From positions 1 to 64,000 of the forward strand of contig NZ_JNZP01000006.1 of assembly GCF_000725545.1 (NCBI RefSeq): a stretch of 64,000 nucleotides of DNA, written 5' to 3'. This DNA is from Streptomyces exfoliatus. GTDB lineage: Bacteria > Actinomycetota > Actinomycetes > Streptomycetales > Streptomycetaceae. Position numbers and translations under genes: made by a program. This document shows positions 31,887-43,267 of the stretch, piece after piece; positions within the stretch are counted from its first letter, which is position 1; every line of letters starts with the position of its first letter. The notes beneath the pieces were generated by a model, which was not told the DNA's origin, made no database searches, and was given only the letters and a program-made list of their open reading frames with translations.

Positions 31887-33359
31887 ATGCCGTCCCCCCT
31901 GTTCGCGGATCGCCCCGCCCAGCAGCCGGAGCCGGGCGCGGTGGACGCGCTGATCTCGCAGACCCGTCGCCTGCGCGGCGAACTCGTCGCCGTGCGCCAG
32001 GACGCCGTGATGGACGACGACGACCCCCAGCAGCGCTGGCAGCGCGCCCTCTGCGACCTCGCGGTCCACCAACTCGACGACCTGGGCGCCCACTTGGGTC
32101 AGCTTCGCGCAGGCGTCCCGGACGAGACGGCCCCGGATCCGGCCGGCCACGAAGCCGTCCTCGGCTCCGCCCTCGCGACCGACCCCGGCACCGCGTACGG
32201 CGAGGTCCCCCCGGCCCCCACCGGCTCGCTGCTCTCCCGCGTCGGCAGCGCCGAGTGGAACCTGCTCACCGACGAGGTCAGCTGGTCCGAAGAGCTGTTC
32301 CAGATCTTCGGACGTACGCGCGAGGCCGGCCCGATGTCGCTGGACGAGATGCCCACGATGGTCTTCGCCGAGGACCAGCCGCTCCTCCAGGCCATGGTGA
32401 CGGACTGCCTGATCGACGGGAAGCCGATCGACGGCGAGTTCCGGATCGTGCGGACCGACGGACGGGTCCGCACGGTGCACATGACGGGCGAGCCCGTCCT
32501 CGACGCCGACGGCTGCACCGCCTCCATGTGGGCCGTCCTCCGGGACGTCAGCGAGCTGCGGCGCAGTCAGCGGGCCGTCCGGGAGAGCCTGGACAACCTG
32601 GAGCACAGCCGCCGCGTCGAGCAGACCGAGCGACGGGTCGCCGTCGAGCTCCAGGAGGCGGTGCTCCCGCCGTGGCGCGGCTCGCTCCGCTTCGCCCACG
32701 ACGGCCCCGCCCCGCTGGACGTGGCCGCCCACTACCTCCCTGCGGCCAGCACCGGCCTCATCGGCGGCGACTGGTACGACGCGCTGGCGCTGCCCGACGG
32801 GGACGCGCTGCTCACCGTCGGTGATCTGACCGGTCACGGGGTCGCCGCGACCTCCTCGATGGCCATGCTCCTCGGCGCGCTGCGCGGCATGGCCTTCGCC
32901 GGGATCCGCCCCGCCGCGCTGATGGGTCATCTGAACCAGCTCCTGGACACCTCCGTCCAACCCGCGCTCGGAAGCGCGATGTGCTGCCGTTACGACCCGG
33001 TCGCCCAGACACTGACCTGGGCGCAGGCCGGCCACCCCGCCCCGTTGCTGTTCCGCGACGGGAGGGGGCACGTCCTGCGGCGGCCCGAGGGGGTCCTCCT
33101 CGGGGCGACGACCGGTGCCGAGTACGGCGAGACCGAGACCCGACTGCTCCCCGGCGACGTGCTCGTCCTGCACACCGACGGGCTGACCCGGGGCAGCGGC
33201 ACGGGCGACGACGCGGGTACGCGACGACTGCTCGCCCTCGGTCAGCGGCTCGCCGGAGCGCGGGACGCCCACGACGGTGTGCGCGCGGTGATCGAGGAGT
33301 TCGGCGAGGAACTCCGCGAGGACGACGCCTGCGTGATGGTCGTCCGGGTCGGGCACTGA
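31887..33359 (+). CDS. PAS domain-SpoIIE/PP2C family protein phosphatase
   Basis: 490 residues. An N-terminal helical segment (1-95) is followed by a PAS domain (about 110-225; GSAEWNLLTDEVSWSEELFQIFGR, FRIVRTDGRVRTVHMTGEPV). A short coiled coil and a SpoIIE-type PP2C domain then run to the end, with metal-site motifs GGDWYDALALPDGDALLTVGDLTGHGVAA and DDACVMVVRV. Such proteins dephosphorylate anti-anti-sigma factors in response to a signal read by PAS, so it may feed a SigB-type system. CGGAG six bases upstream supports the ATG. No sigma partner is adjacent. Confidence 0.9.
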   Translation: MPSPLFADRPAQQPEPGAVDALISQTRRLRGELVAVRQDAVMDDDDPQQRWQRALCDLAVHQLDDLGAHLGQLRAGVPDETAPDPAGHEAVLGSALATDPGTAYGEVPPAPTGSLLSRVGSAEWNLLTDEVSWSEELFQIFGRTREAGPMSLDEMPTMVFAEDQPLLQAMVTDCLIDGKPIDGEFRIVRTDGRVRTVHMTGEPVLDADGCTASMWAVLRDVSELRRSQRAVRESLDNLEHSRRVEQTERRVAVELQEAVLPPWRGSLRFAHDGPAPLDVAAHYLPAASTGLIGGDWYDALALPDGDALLTVGDLTGHGVAATSSMAMLLGALRGMAFAGIRPAALMGHLNQLLDTSVQPALGSAMCCRYDPVAQTLTWAQAGHPAPLLFRDGRGHVLRRPEGVLLGATTGAEYGETETRLLPGDVLVLHTDGLTRGSGTGDDAGTRRLLALGQRLAGARDAHDGVRAVIEEFGEELREDDACVMVVRVGH

Positions 33360-33382
33360 ACCGCTCGTGCGGGAAGGACAGT

Positions 33383-33405
33383 TGACGGCTACCGGGCGGC
33401 CGTCA
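33383..33405 (+). terminator. Hairpin after the phosphatase gene
   Basis: TGACGGC (33383-33389) pairs with GCCGTCA (33399-33405), 24 bases after the stop. A stronger hairpin facing the other gene follows. Confidence 0.5.
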
Positions 33406-33458
33406 GCTCGTCACGGCGGCTCGCCGATCGACTGACGTACACCTGCGGACCTCCCCAC

Positions 33459-33480
33459 GGGCCCCTGAGTCGGGGCCCTT
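33459..33480. terminator. Hairpin GGGCCCC-GGGGCCC with T tail
   Basis: Perfect 7-bp stem, six-base loop and a following TTT on the plus strand, abutting the stop of the convergent regulator gene. Confidence 0.75.
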
Positions 33481-34974
33481 TCAGGCCTGCCCCGTCCTCG
33501 GCCGGTTGACCGGGGACCCGGGAAGGGCCAGCTCGATCTCCTCGCGCAGGTGCTCGATCTTCGTGTAGCCGGCGTACTGCCCGGTGAGCCGGTACATCTC
33601 CCGCAGGCGGTCCCAGGTCCGGTGGGACGAGGTCGCCCCCATGGACATCAGGGCCAGCCGGGCGTACCGGTCGGCCTGCTCCGGGTCGTCGGCGATGAAG
33701 CAGGCCGAGGCGAGCGAGATGTGGTCGAAGAGCTTCGAGCGTTCGTGGCCGTCACGCCGCAGTTCGAGCGCCAGCCTGGCGTGGCGCTGGGCGGGAACCG
33801 CCGCCGTCGGGTCGTGATCGGCGAGCGTGCGGTAGGCGAGGGCCTGCATGCCGTGCATGTCGGCCTCGTCGAAGTTCTGCATCCAGCTCGGCGTCTCCTC
33901 GTCGCGCCGGTCGGACACGAACATCTCCTCCGCCTCGCCGAGGGTGCGGCGCATGGCCTGCCCTCGGCCCATCGAGGCCTGCGCCCAGGCCTCGATGGTG
34001 TGGAACATGGCCTGGGTCCGGGGCAGCACCCGCTCGCCCGAACCGTCCACGGCCAGCTTCATGAGGTCGAGGGCGTCGTCGGGCCTGCCCAGGTGCACCA
34101 TCTGCCGGGCGGCACGGGACAGCGCCTCGCCGGCCCGCGGCCGGTCGCCGCCCTCGCGGGCCGCGTGGGCGGCGATCACGAAGTACTTCTGCGCCGTGGG
34201 TTCGAGGCCCACGTCGTGCGACATCCAGCCGGCCAGGACGGCCAGGTTGGCGGCGACGCCCCACAGGCGTCGCTGGAGGTGGTCGGCGTGGCGGTAGGCG
34301 AGCATGCCGCCCACTTCGTTGAGCTGGCCCACCACGGCCTTCCGCTGGAGACCGCCGCCCCGGGAGGCGTCCCAGCGGCGGAACACCTCCACCGAGTGCT
34401 CCAGGGCCTCGATCTCCTGGGACCCGATGGGGGCGGCCTCGTAGCGGTCGAACCCGGCGGGGTCGGCGTGAAGGGGGTCGGTGGCCCGTGGGGCGGTGCC
34501 CGGGCGGGCGGGGTCGGTCTGCAGCCAGTCGTTCATGGCGTTGCTGAGTACGGAGCCGGCGGCAAGCGCGGCACCCGCGCCCACCAGGCCGCGTCGGTTG
34601 AGCATGAGGTCCATTCCCGTGAATTCGGTGAGGACCGCCGCCGTACGATCGGGTGCCCAGGGCAGCCCGTCAGGGTTCTCCGTCTTCCTGACGTCCTGCC
34701 GCGTTCCGGCGCGCCCGTGTCGTACGAACCCGAGGTCCTCGATGGTCACGACACGGCCGAGTCGCTCGGTGAACAGTGCTGCCAGCACCCGGGGGACGGG
34801 ATCGCGCGGGGTCTCACCCCGGTCGATCCAGCGCCGCACCCGCGAGGTGTCGGTCGCCAGCTGGGGGTGGCCCATGGCCGCCGCCTGCCGGTTGACGAGT
34901 CTCGCGAGTTCGCCCTTGGACCAGCCGGCCAGGCCGAACAGGTCTGCCAGGCGGGTGTTGGTTTGTCCGGTCAC
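33481..34974 (-). CDS. NsdA/NsdB-like regulator with TPR-type C-terminus
   Basis: 497 residues. The N-terminal block RLADLFGLAGWSKGELARLVNRQAAAMGHPQLATDTSRVRRWIDRGETPRDPVPRVLAALFTERLG is a helix-turn-helix-like DNA-binding region conserved in a Streptomyces-specific family. A hydrophobic stretch GLVGAGAALAAGSVLSNAM and a long helical TPR-like part follow. From memory this layout and the N-terminal block match NsdA and NsdB, negative regulators of sporulation and antibiotic production in S. coelicolor; which one cannot be decided. GTG at 34974 is preceded by GGGGG. It is divergent from an APH-fold kinase gene. Confidence 0.75.
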   Translation of the reverse strand: MTGQTNTRLADLFGLAGWSKGELARLVNRQAAAMGHPQLATDTSRVRRWIDRGETPRDPVPRVLAALFTERLGRVVTIEDLGFVRHGRAGTRQDVRKTENPDGLPWAPDRTAAVLTEFTGMDLMLNRRGLVGAGAALAAGSVLSNAMNDWLQTDPARPGTAPRATDPLHADPAGFDRYEAAPIGSQEIEALEHSVEVFRRWDASRGGGLQRKAVVGQLNEVGGMLAYRHADHLQRRLWGVAANLAVLAGWMSHDVGLEPTAQKYFVIAAHAAREGGDRPRAGEALSRAARQMVHLGRPDDALDLMKLAVDGSGERVLPRTQAMFHTIEAWAQASMGRGQAMRRTLGEAEEMFVSDRRDEETPSWMQNFDEADMHGMQALAYRTLADHDPTAAVPAQRHARLALELRRDGHERSKLFDHISLASACFIADDPEQADRYARLALMSMGATSSHRTWDRLREMYRLTGQYAGYTKIEHLREEIELALPGSPVNRPRTGQA

Positions 34975-35026
34975 GTCTAAGCCCCCAGGTTCTCGGCTGA
35001 GTTGACAGTAACCCCGTGTCATAGGG

Positions 35027-35056
35027 CTGGCGACTATTCGCCAGGGTTCGCCAGGG
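35027..35056. promoter_or_regulatory. Inverted plus direct repeat in the divergent promoter
   Basis: CTGGCGA-CTAT-TCGCCAG is a perfect 7-bp dyad (35027-35044). It overlaps two adjoining copies of TTCGCCAGGG (35037-35046, 35047-35056). It lies 53 bases upstream of the NsdA-like start and is a good candidate for its own binding site. Confidence 0.55.
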
Positions 35057-35208
35057 TGCGCCCGATGTTCCGCCACCCGCGCCCGGGTGTCAGGTAGGAA
35101 CGCGCCACCCCGCCCCGCCGACCGGCCCTCATTCCCCAGGGTGCGGACCCGGGGGCGGGCGGGGCGACGCACGCAACTCATCGGCGCACGAAGGGATCTG
35201 TCACCTCC

Positions 35209-36336
35209 ATGTACACAGCATCGTCCTCCGTGTCCGCCCCGCCCCGGCCGCAGCACCGCATCGTCCAGGCCGGTGCCGGGCCGTACCTCGCTCCCGCCCC
35301 CCAGGCCGTCAGGCCCAGGCGTTGGACGGGAGGCACCGGAACCCAGCCGATCAGCGGGAGAATCGACCTGTCCGGCCCCCAGGGGGCGCAGCTGAAGATG
35401 GCGATCGCCTCGGTCCACCGCGTCTGCCCGGAGTTCAACCCGGTGCAGGTGCTGCGGCGCAGCGGGCGTTCCGTACTGATCGTCGGGACGACCGGGCGGA
35501 CCACTGCGGTCGCGAAGTGTTTACTGGACCACTCCCCCGCGTGGGTCGAGCGGTTCCGGCACGAGATAGCTTCCTACCGCTCCTTCGTCCGGCACCGTCC
35601 GCCGGTGCGGGCGCCGCGGCTGATCGCCGCGGACCCGGAGAACTGCACGCTCGTGATCGAGCGGATGCCCGGACGGGCGGCGGCGCTCTCGCGCCACCCC
35701 GTCGAGGCGCCGCCTCGCGCCGACGTGCGGGCCGCGCTCGGCGCGGTGGCCCGGCTCAACGCCTGGCGGCCACCGGCCGGCACCTTCGACGCCCCGCTGG
35801 ACTACGGAACGCGGATCGCGCGCTACCACGAGCTCGGGCTCTTCACCGACCGGGACAGGGACGACCTGCAGAAGCTGCTGCACGGTCTGGCGCAGGCCGG
35901 TGGCCGTCAGGGCATGGGCCAGTTCTGTCACGGAGACGCCCTGCTCTCCAACATCCTCCTCTCCCCCGCGGGACCGGTGCTCGTCGACTGGGAGCACGCG
36001 GGCTGGTACCTGCCGGGCTACGACCTGGCGACGCTGTGGGCCGTACTCGCCGACGCACCGCTGGCCCGGCGCCAGATCAGTCAGCTCGCCCAGCAGGCGG
36101 GGCCGGCGTCCCGCGACGCCTTCCTGGTGAACCTGATGATCGTGCTGACGCGGGAGATCCGTACCTACGAGACGGCGGTGCAGCGCACCATGAAGGAGGC
36201 GCCGCCGGCCGGAACCGTGCAGGTACCCACGGGGGCGCTCGCTCCCGGTGAGGAACAGCGGCTGCTCCTGAGGCGGCTGCACGACGACTGCGCCATGGCA
36301 CGGCGGGCCGTGCGCGCGGCGGTCGGGACACGCTGA
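35209..36336 (+). CDS. Aminoglycoside phosphotransferase-fold kinase
   Basis: 375 residues. After a disordered 60-residue leader the APH fold starts at [28 protein letters not shown] (nucleotide-binding lobe). The catalytic loop [27 protein letters not shown] (H-G-D...N and the D-W metal Asp) is intact around residues 243-267. Homologues next to NsdA-like genes are usually not resistance enzymes but kinases of unknown small-molecule substrate. The ATG at 35209 has only a distant AAGGG; a later start near residue 64 (MAIASVHR) is possible but would discard a leader that I recall as conserved. Confidence 0.82.
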   Translation: MYTASSSVSAPPRPQHRIVQAGAGPYLAPAPQAVRPRRWTGGTGTQPISGRIDLSGPQGAQLKMAIASVHRVCPEFNPVQVLRRSGRSVLIVGTTGRTTAVAKCLLDHSPAWVERFRHEIASYRSFVRHRPPVRAPRLIAADPENCTLVIERMPGRAAALSRHPVEAPPRADVRAALGAVARLNAWRPPAGTFDAPLDYGTRIARYHELGLFTDRDRDDLQKLLHGLAQAGGRQGMGQFCHGDALLSNILLSPAGPVLVDWEHAGWYLPGYDLATLWAVLADAPLARRQISQLAQQAGPASRDAFLVNLMIVLTREIRTYETAVQRTMKEAPPAGTVQVPTGALAPGEEQRLLLRRLHDDCAMARRAVRAAVGTR

Positions 36337-36664
36337 AGGGCGGACCCGACCGGCGACACGGGGGAGGGTGGGCCGTGCGCCCGGTGCCGACACACCGGGA
36401 CGCGGCGCACCGGTTTCCCCCGGCCTCACCGCATGTACGTCACCGGTCCGATGCGGTCCGGACCCTGACCAATGGTCCACTCCACTGACGCGTCCCAGGC
36501 CTGGGACCCGTCTCGGCGAAACTCCGCCGGATGGCCTCCGTTCCCACTCTGACGTGGGAACTTCTGTGCGCGCGGTGGTGATTGACGGATCGTCCGGGAG
36601 CCGATACCCCTGTACGGGTTCGGTCCCGCACGCCCCGGTGTCACCCCCGCCCCTGGAGGCTGCC
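36337..36664. other. 328-bp promoter region with two palindromes
   Basis: Contains GTCCCAGGCCTGGGAC (36492-36507, a perfect 16-bp palindrome) and GTTCCCAC-TCTGAC-GTGGGAAC (36540-36561, perfect 8-bp arms). The second is 104 bases upstream of the amidase start. No coding frame is convincing. Confidence 0.55.
36540..36561. promoter_or_regulatory. Dyad GTTCCCAC/GTGGGAAC upstream of the amidase
   Basis: Perfect 8-bp arms with a six-base centre. Together with the perfect palindrome at 36492-36507 it suggests binding sites for one or two dimeric regulators of the amidase gene. Confidence 0.5.
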
Positions 36665-38647
36665 TTGCTCCGTTCCGCGTCCCCCGGACGTACGACCTCG
36701 CGTCGGCTACCGAAGTCGGTGGGCGCCGTCGCGTCCGCCGCCCTGCTGCTGCCCCTTCTCTCCGCCGCCCCGCCCGCCGGCGCCGGGGTGCCCGACGCGG
36801 GGTCGCTCCAGGCGCAGTTCGCGCGGGCGGCCGCGCGTCACGGCGTGCCCGAGAGCGTGCTGCTCGCCGTCTCGTACCTGCAATCGCGCTGGGACGGCCA
36901 CGGCGGTGCGCCGAGCGTGACCGGCGGCTACGGGCCGATGCATCTGACCGACGCGGTGACGGCCCTCGCCGGCGCCGCCCCGCACCACTCGGAGCGTACG
37001 GAGGACCCGCGCGGCGACTCCTCGCGCCCGGAGCGCCCGGAACGTTCCGGCGCCGAGGCACAGGTCCCGGCGGCGGGGTCGCTGCCCGCGCGGCTGCGGA
37101 CCCTGGAGCGGGCCGCCGAGGTGTCCGGGATCCCGGCCGAGGAGCTGCGGACCGGCACGGCGGCGAACATCGAGGGCGGGGCGGCGCTGCTCGCCGCGGC
37201 GCAGCGGGAGGCGGGCCTTCCGGCGAGCGCCGACCCGGCGGACTGGTACGGGGCGGTGGCGCGGTATTCGGGCGCCGACGACTCGGCCACGGCGGCGACG
37301 TACGCGAACGACGTGTTCGACGTGATCCGCGGTGGCGAGTCCCGGACGACGGACAGCGGGCAGCGGGTGACGCTCGCGGCCGACCCCGCGGTGGCACCGG
37401 TCACGGAGCAGGTGGCGGCCCTCGGGCTGCGCCGGCCCGCCGCCGGTCCCGTGGAGTGTCCGCCCACGGTGGCCTGCGAGTGGATGCCGGCGCCGTACGA
37501 GGAGTTCGGCGACGGCGACTACGGCAACCACGACAAGGCGAACAGGCCCTCCGCCCAGTCGATCGACTACATCGTGGTCCACGACACCGAGGCCGACTGG
37601 AAGACCACGCTCGACCTGGTGCGGGATCCGACGTACGTGTCCTGGCAGTACTCGCTGCGCTCCTCCGACGGACACATCGCCCAGCACGTGCCGCTGAAGG
37701 ACGTGGCCTGGCACGCGGGCAACTGGTTCGTGAACGCCAAGTCGGTGGGGTTGGAGCACGAGGGCTTCCTCACCTCGCCGGACTCCTGGTACACGGAGGC
37801 CATGTACCGGACGTCGGCCCGGCTCGTGCGGTACCTCGCGGCCCGGTACGACGTCCCCCTCGACCGGCAGCACGTCCTGGGGCACGACAACGTGCCGGGT
37901 ACGGTCACGGCCAACATCAGGGGCATGCACACGGACCCGGGGCCGTACTGGGACTGGGCGCACTACTTCCGGCTCCTCGGCCGTCCCATCACCCCGAGCG
38001 CGGGTCCCGACGCGGGCGTGGTGACGATCCGGCCCGACTACGGCGCGCACCGACCGGTCTACACGGGCTGTACGACGGCGGGCGTCGTGTGCGCGCCGCA
38101 CGGCAGCGGGGCGGTGCGCCTGCACACCGCGCCGAGCGCCGACGCGCCCCTGGTGAAGGACATCGGTCTGCGGCCGGGCGGGCAGGACTCGACCACCGGG
38201 GTCAACGACACCGGGGCGCGGGCCTCGACGGGGCAGAGCTACGCGGTGGCGGAGCGCCGGGGTGACTGGACGGCGATCTGGTACCTCGGGCAGCGGGCGT
38301 GGTTCCACAATCCGGTGAAGGAGCCGACCGCGGTGAACGCGCGGGGTCTCGTGCTGACTCCCCGGGAGGGACTGGCGTCGGTGCCGGTGTACGGGCGGGC
38401 CTACCCGGAGGCCTCGGCGTACCCGGCGGGTGTTCCGGTGCAGGCGGTGTCGCCGCTGTCGTACCGGCTGCTCGCCGGTCAGCGGTACGTGGTGGGCGAC
38501 CGGACCCCGGGCGAGTACTACTTCGCGCCGGTGTTCGACAGCAGCGGTCATCGGGTCGTTCGCGGCCAGGAGGAGTACTACCAGATTCAGTTCGGCCATC
38601 GGGTGGCGTTCGTGAAGGCCGCTGACGTGCAGGTTTCCCCGTCCTGA
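36665..38647 (+). CDS. Secreted N-acetylmuramoyl-L-alanine amidase (amidase_2/PGRP type)
   Basis: 660 residues from TTG 36665, fixed by GGAGG five bases upstream and the signal peptide that follows (SRRLPKSVGAVASAALLLPLLSAAPPAGA). Residues about 55-240 resemble a helical transglycosylase-like or cell-wall-binding region (RHGVPESVLLAVSYLQSRWDGHGG). The amidase domain (about 297-440) has the zinc ligands in IDYIVVHDTEADW, VGLEHEG and HTDPGPYWDW. The C-terminus is beta-rich and SH3-like. It should cleave the amide between MurNAc and the stem peptide outside the cell. A 12-bp perfect terminator follows. Confidence 0.9.
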   Translation: MLRSASPGRTTSRRLPKSVGAVASAALLLPLLSAAPPAGAGVPDAGSLQAQFARAAARHGVPESVLLAVSYLQSRWDGHGGAPSVTGGYGPMHLTDAVTALAGAAPHHSERTEDPRGDSSRPERPERSGAEAQVPAAGSLPARLRTLERAAEVSGIPAEELRTGTAANIEGGAALLAAAQREAGLPASADPADWYGAVARYSGADDSATAATYANDVFDVIRGGESRTTDSGQRVTLAADPAVAPVTEQVAALGLRRPAAGPVECPPTVACEWMPAPYEEFGDGDYGNHDKANRPSAQSIDYIVVHDTEADWKTTLDLVRDPTYVSWQYSLRSSDGHIAQHVPLKDVAWHAGNWFVNAKSVGLEHEGFLTSPDSWYTEAMYRTSARLVRYLAARYDVPLDRQHVLGHDNVPGTVTANIRGMHTDPGPYWDWAHYFRLLGRPITPSAGPDAGVVTIRPDYGAHRPVYTGCTTAGVVCAPHGSGAVRLHTAPSADAPLVKDIGLRPGGQDSTTGVNDTGARASTGQSYAVAERRGDWTAIWYLGQRAWFHNPVKEPTAVNARGLVLTPREGLASVPVYGRAYPEASAYPAGVPVQAVSPLSYRLLAGQRYVVGDRTPGEYYFAPVFDSSGHRVVRGQEEYYQIQFGHRVAFVKAADVQVSPS

Positions 38648-41005
<2,358 letters not shown>

Positions 41006-41012
41006 CACGCGG

Positions 41013-41047
41013 GAGGCCGCTTCCGGAAGTCTCCCGGAGGCGGCCTC
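41013..41047. terminator. Bidirectional hairpin after geosmin synthase
   Basis: GAGGCCGCTTCCGG (41013-41026) pairs with CCGGAGGCGGCCTC (41034-41047) at 13 of 14 positions with a seven-base loop, between convergent genes. Confidence 0.8.
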
Positions 41048-41060
41048 GTCACGGCTCGCG

Positions 41061-41426
41061 TCAGGCGCGGCGGCCGCGCAGTTCGTCGAGTTCGCGGCGG
41101 TCGCGCTTGGTCGGGCGGCCCGCGCCCCGGTCACGTACGGCGGCGACGGCCACCTCCTCGCGCGGCGGCGGGGGCGGGCTGTTGTCCACGTACGCCTCGA
41201 CGGCGACCGGCGGGCCCACCCGCTTGGTGTGGAGCACCTTGACCTCGACGATCCGCTCGCGGCCGCCGTGGAAGACCCGGATCTCGTCACCGGGCTTCAC
41301 CGGTTGGGCGGGCTTGGCCCGCTCGCCGTTGACCTTGACGTGTCCGGCCCGGCAGGCCGCGGCGGCCTGGGACCGGGTCTTGGTGAGGCGGACCGCCCAG
41401 ACCCAGCTGTCGACGCGTGCGCTCAT
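41061..41426 (-). CDS. S4-domain RNA-binding protein, Hsp15-like
   Basis: 121 residues. The S4 fold is seen in RVDSWVWAVRLTKTRSQAAAACRAGHVKVNGERAKPAQPVKPGDEIRV (residues 4-51), followed by a basic tail. Hsp15-type proteins bind stalled 50S subunits carrying nascent chains. ATG at 41426 chosen because the S4 domain begins directly after it; a longer frame upstream has no domain. It reads in the same direction as the next gene 17 bp upstream. Confidence 0.88.
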   Translation of the reverse strand: MSARVDSWVWAVRLTKTRSQAAAACRAGHVKVNGERAKPAQPVKPGDEIRVFHGGRERIVEVKVLHTKRVGPPVAVEAYVDNSPPPPPREEVAVAAVRDRGAGRPTKRDRRELDELRGRRA

Positions 41427-41443
41427 CGGCCCCCGCTCCCCCG

Positions 41444-41944
41444 TCAGCCCTGCTGGAACAGCTCGGCGGGCAGCGGCTTGAGCAGCGCGTACAGGTCGTC
41501 GGTGATCGGCCGGTCCCAACTGGCGATCGTCACCAGGACGTTGTCGCTGCGGTCGAACTGGACGCAGGAGATGCGGCTCTCGGAGAGCTTGAGGCGACGG
41601 ACGATGAGGAGGTTGTCACCCTGCATCACGGGCATGTCCTCGGTGTCGAGGACCTCGACCGGCTCGTCGTTCTCGAGGGCGGCGAGGAGCTGGGCCACCT
41701 CGAAGGGGATCTGGGCGTCCGCGAGCTCGCGCGCCGGGGATCCCACCGGCAGGTTGCCGATGATCATCGCGGGTCCCCGGCCGCCGAACAGGTCGTAGCG
41801 GAGGAAGACGCCCTGGCAGGAGCCGTCGGGGGCGGGCAGCAGACCGGCGCCGAGATTGCCGGGCCAGTCGCCCGGGTCCATGGCCAGGACGTCGAAGTCC
41901 GGGCCCGCGGGTGTGGCGGCGCTACGGCGGCGGAGGAAGGACAT
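41444..41944 (-). CDS. Conserved protein of unknown function
   Basis: 166 residues. MSFLRRRSAATPAGPDFDVLAMDPGDWPGNLGAGLLP starts a compact alpha/beta protein with no signal peptide or membrane helix. It contains FLRYDLFGGRGPAMIIGNLPVGSPARELADAQIPFEVAQLLAALENDEP and ends LPAELFQQG. I recognise no named family. It probably forms an operon with the S4 protein (17 bp gap). GGAAGGAC-like sequence is not on the coding side, so the start rests on the frame only. Confidence 0.65.
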   Translation of the reverse strand: MSFLRRRSAATPAGPDFDVLAMDPGDWPGNLGAGLLPAPDGSCQGVFLRYDLFGGRGPAMIIGNLPVGSPARELADAQIPFEVAQLLAALENDEPVEVLDTEDMPVMQGDNLLIVRRLKLSESRISCVQFDRSDNVLVTIASWDRPITDDLYALLKPLPAELFQQG

Positions 41945-42085
41945 ACGGCCAATGGTACGTGTCCCGGCGCACGATGCGAGCGCCGGGCGACTCCGGACGG
42001 CGACGGCCGGAAGGCTTACCCTGAGTGAGCGCATATCGATCGATCTCACCGTACGTGACCGGGTCTCCGCCGCCCGGGATCCGGC

Positions 42086-43267
42086 TCAGGACGTGGGCGG
42101 GGTGTCCCCCACGAGCCACATGGAGAAGAACTGCGCGCCGCCTCCGTAGGCGTGCCCGAGGGCCCGGCGTGCGCCGTCGACCTGGTGCTCGCCCGCCTCA
42201 CCGCGTACCTGGAGGGCGGCCTCGGCGAAGCGGATCATGCCGGAGGCTCCGATGGGGTTGGTGGAGAGCACCCCGCCGGAGGGGTTCACGGGCAGGTCCC
42301 CGTCGATTTCGGTCACCCCGGCCTCGGTGAGCTTCCAGCCCTCGCCCTCCTCGGCGAAGCCGAGGTTCTCCAACCACATCGGCTCGTACCAGGAGAACGG
42401 CACGTACATCTCGACGGCGTCGATCTCCCGCCGGGGATCGGTGACGCCGGCCTGCCGGTAGACGTCGGCGGCGCAGTCCCGGCCCGCCTGCGGCGAGACG
42501 AAGTCCTTGCCCGCGAAGAGGGTGGGTTCGCTGCGCATCGCCCCGCCGTGCACCCAGGCGGGCGGACGCGGCGAACGGGCCGCGCCGGTACGGTCGGTGA
42601 GGATCATCGCGCAGGCGCCGTCGGAGGACGGGCAGGTCTCGGAGTAGCGGATCGGGTCCCACAGCATCGGGGAGGCCTGCACCTTCTCCAAGGTGAGGTC
42701 GTGCTCGTGGAGGTGGGCGTACGGGTTCAGGAGCGCGTTGCGCCGGTCCTTGTACGCGACGAGGGAACCGATGGTGTCCGGGGCGCCGGTGCGGCGCATG
42801 TAGGCCCGGACGTGCGGCGCGAAGAATCCTCCGGCGCCGGCGAGCAGCGGCTGCTGGAAGGGGACGGGCAGGGAGAGGCCCCACATGGCGTTGGACTCGG
42901 ACTGCTTCTCGAAGGCGAGGGTGAGGACCGTCCGGTGGACACGGGCGGCGACCAGGTTGGCGGCGACGAGCGCGGTGGAGCCGCCGACCGAGCCCGCCGT
43001 GTGCACCCGGAGCATGGGCTTGCCGACGGCGCCGAGCGCGTCGGCGAGATACAGCTCCGGCATCATCACGCCCTCGAAGAAGTCCGGGGCCTTGCCGATG
43101 ACGACGGCGTCGATGTCCGCCCAGGTCAGCTCGGCGTCCGCGAGGGCGCGGACGGCGGCCTCGCGGACGAGTCCGGCGATCGACACGTCCCGGCGGGCGG
43201 CCACGTGCTTGGTCTGGCCGATGCCGACGACGGCTACGCGCTCTTTCGATGTCACAGCCTCAGGCAC
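42086..43267 (-). CDS. SCP-2-type thiolase-like lipid-transfer protein (Ltp3-like)
   Basis: 393 residues. Thiolase fold of the lipid-transfer (Ltp) branch: VGIGQTKH, the usual nucleophile region reads HTAGSVGGSTALVAANLV without Cys, and CPSSDGACAMIL and LGHAYGGGAQFFSMW near the end carry the other active-site loops. Lack of the nucleophilic Cys is a mark of Ltp proteins that act as retro-aldolases with a DUF35 partner. GTG start overlaps the stop of the upstream thiolase-like gene by eight bases. Order DUF35-Ltp-Ltp and lengths agree with Rv3521-ltp4-ltp3 of M. tuberculosis as I remember them. Confidence 0.82.
   Translation of the reverse strand: MPEAVTSKERVAVVGIGQTKHVAARRDVSIAGLVREAAVRALADAELTWADIDAVVIGKAPDFFEGVMMPELYLADALGAVGKPMLRVHTAGSVGGSTALVAANLVAARVHRTVLTLAFEKQSESNAMWGLSLPVPFQQPLLAGAGGFFAPHVRAYMRRTGAPDTIGSLVAYKDRRNALLNPYAHLHEHDLTLEKVQASPMLWDPIRYSETCPSSDGACAMILTDRTGAARSPRPPAWVHGGAMRSEPTLFAGKDFVSPQAGRDCAADVYRQAGVTDPRREIDAVEMYVPFSWYEPMWLENLGFAEEGEGWKLTEAGVTEIDGDLPVNPSGGVLSTNPIGASGMIRFAEAALQVRGEAGEHQVDGARRALGHAYGGGAQFFSMWLVGDTPPTS

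Noticed and set aside
30093..33359. Open frame of over 1000 codons on the plus strand through the caspase-like gene
   Set aside because: The first 1.8 kb is antisense to the minus-strand gene and gives Arg/Gly/Ala-rich filler. Only the part from the ATG at 31887 has a ribosome site and domains.
35209..36336. Aminoglycoside-resistance gene
   Set aside because: The APH fold is clear, but the position beside an NsdA-like regulator and the long leader fit a conserved housekeeping kinase better than a resistance enzyme.
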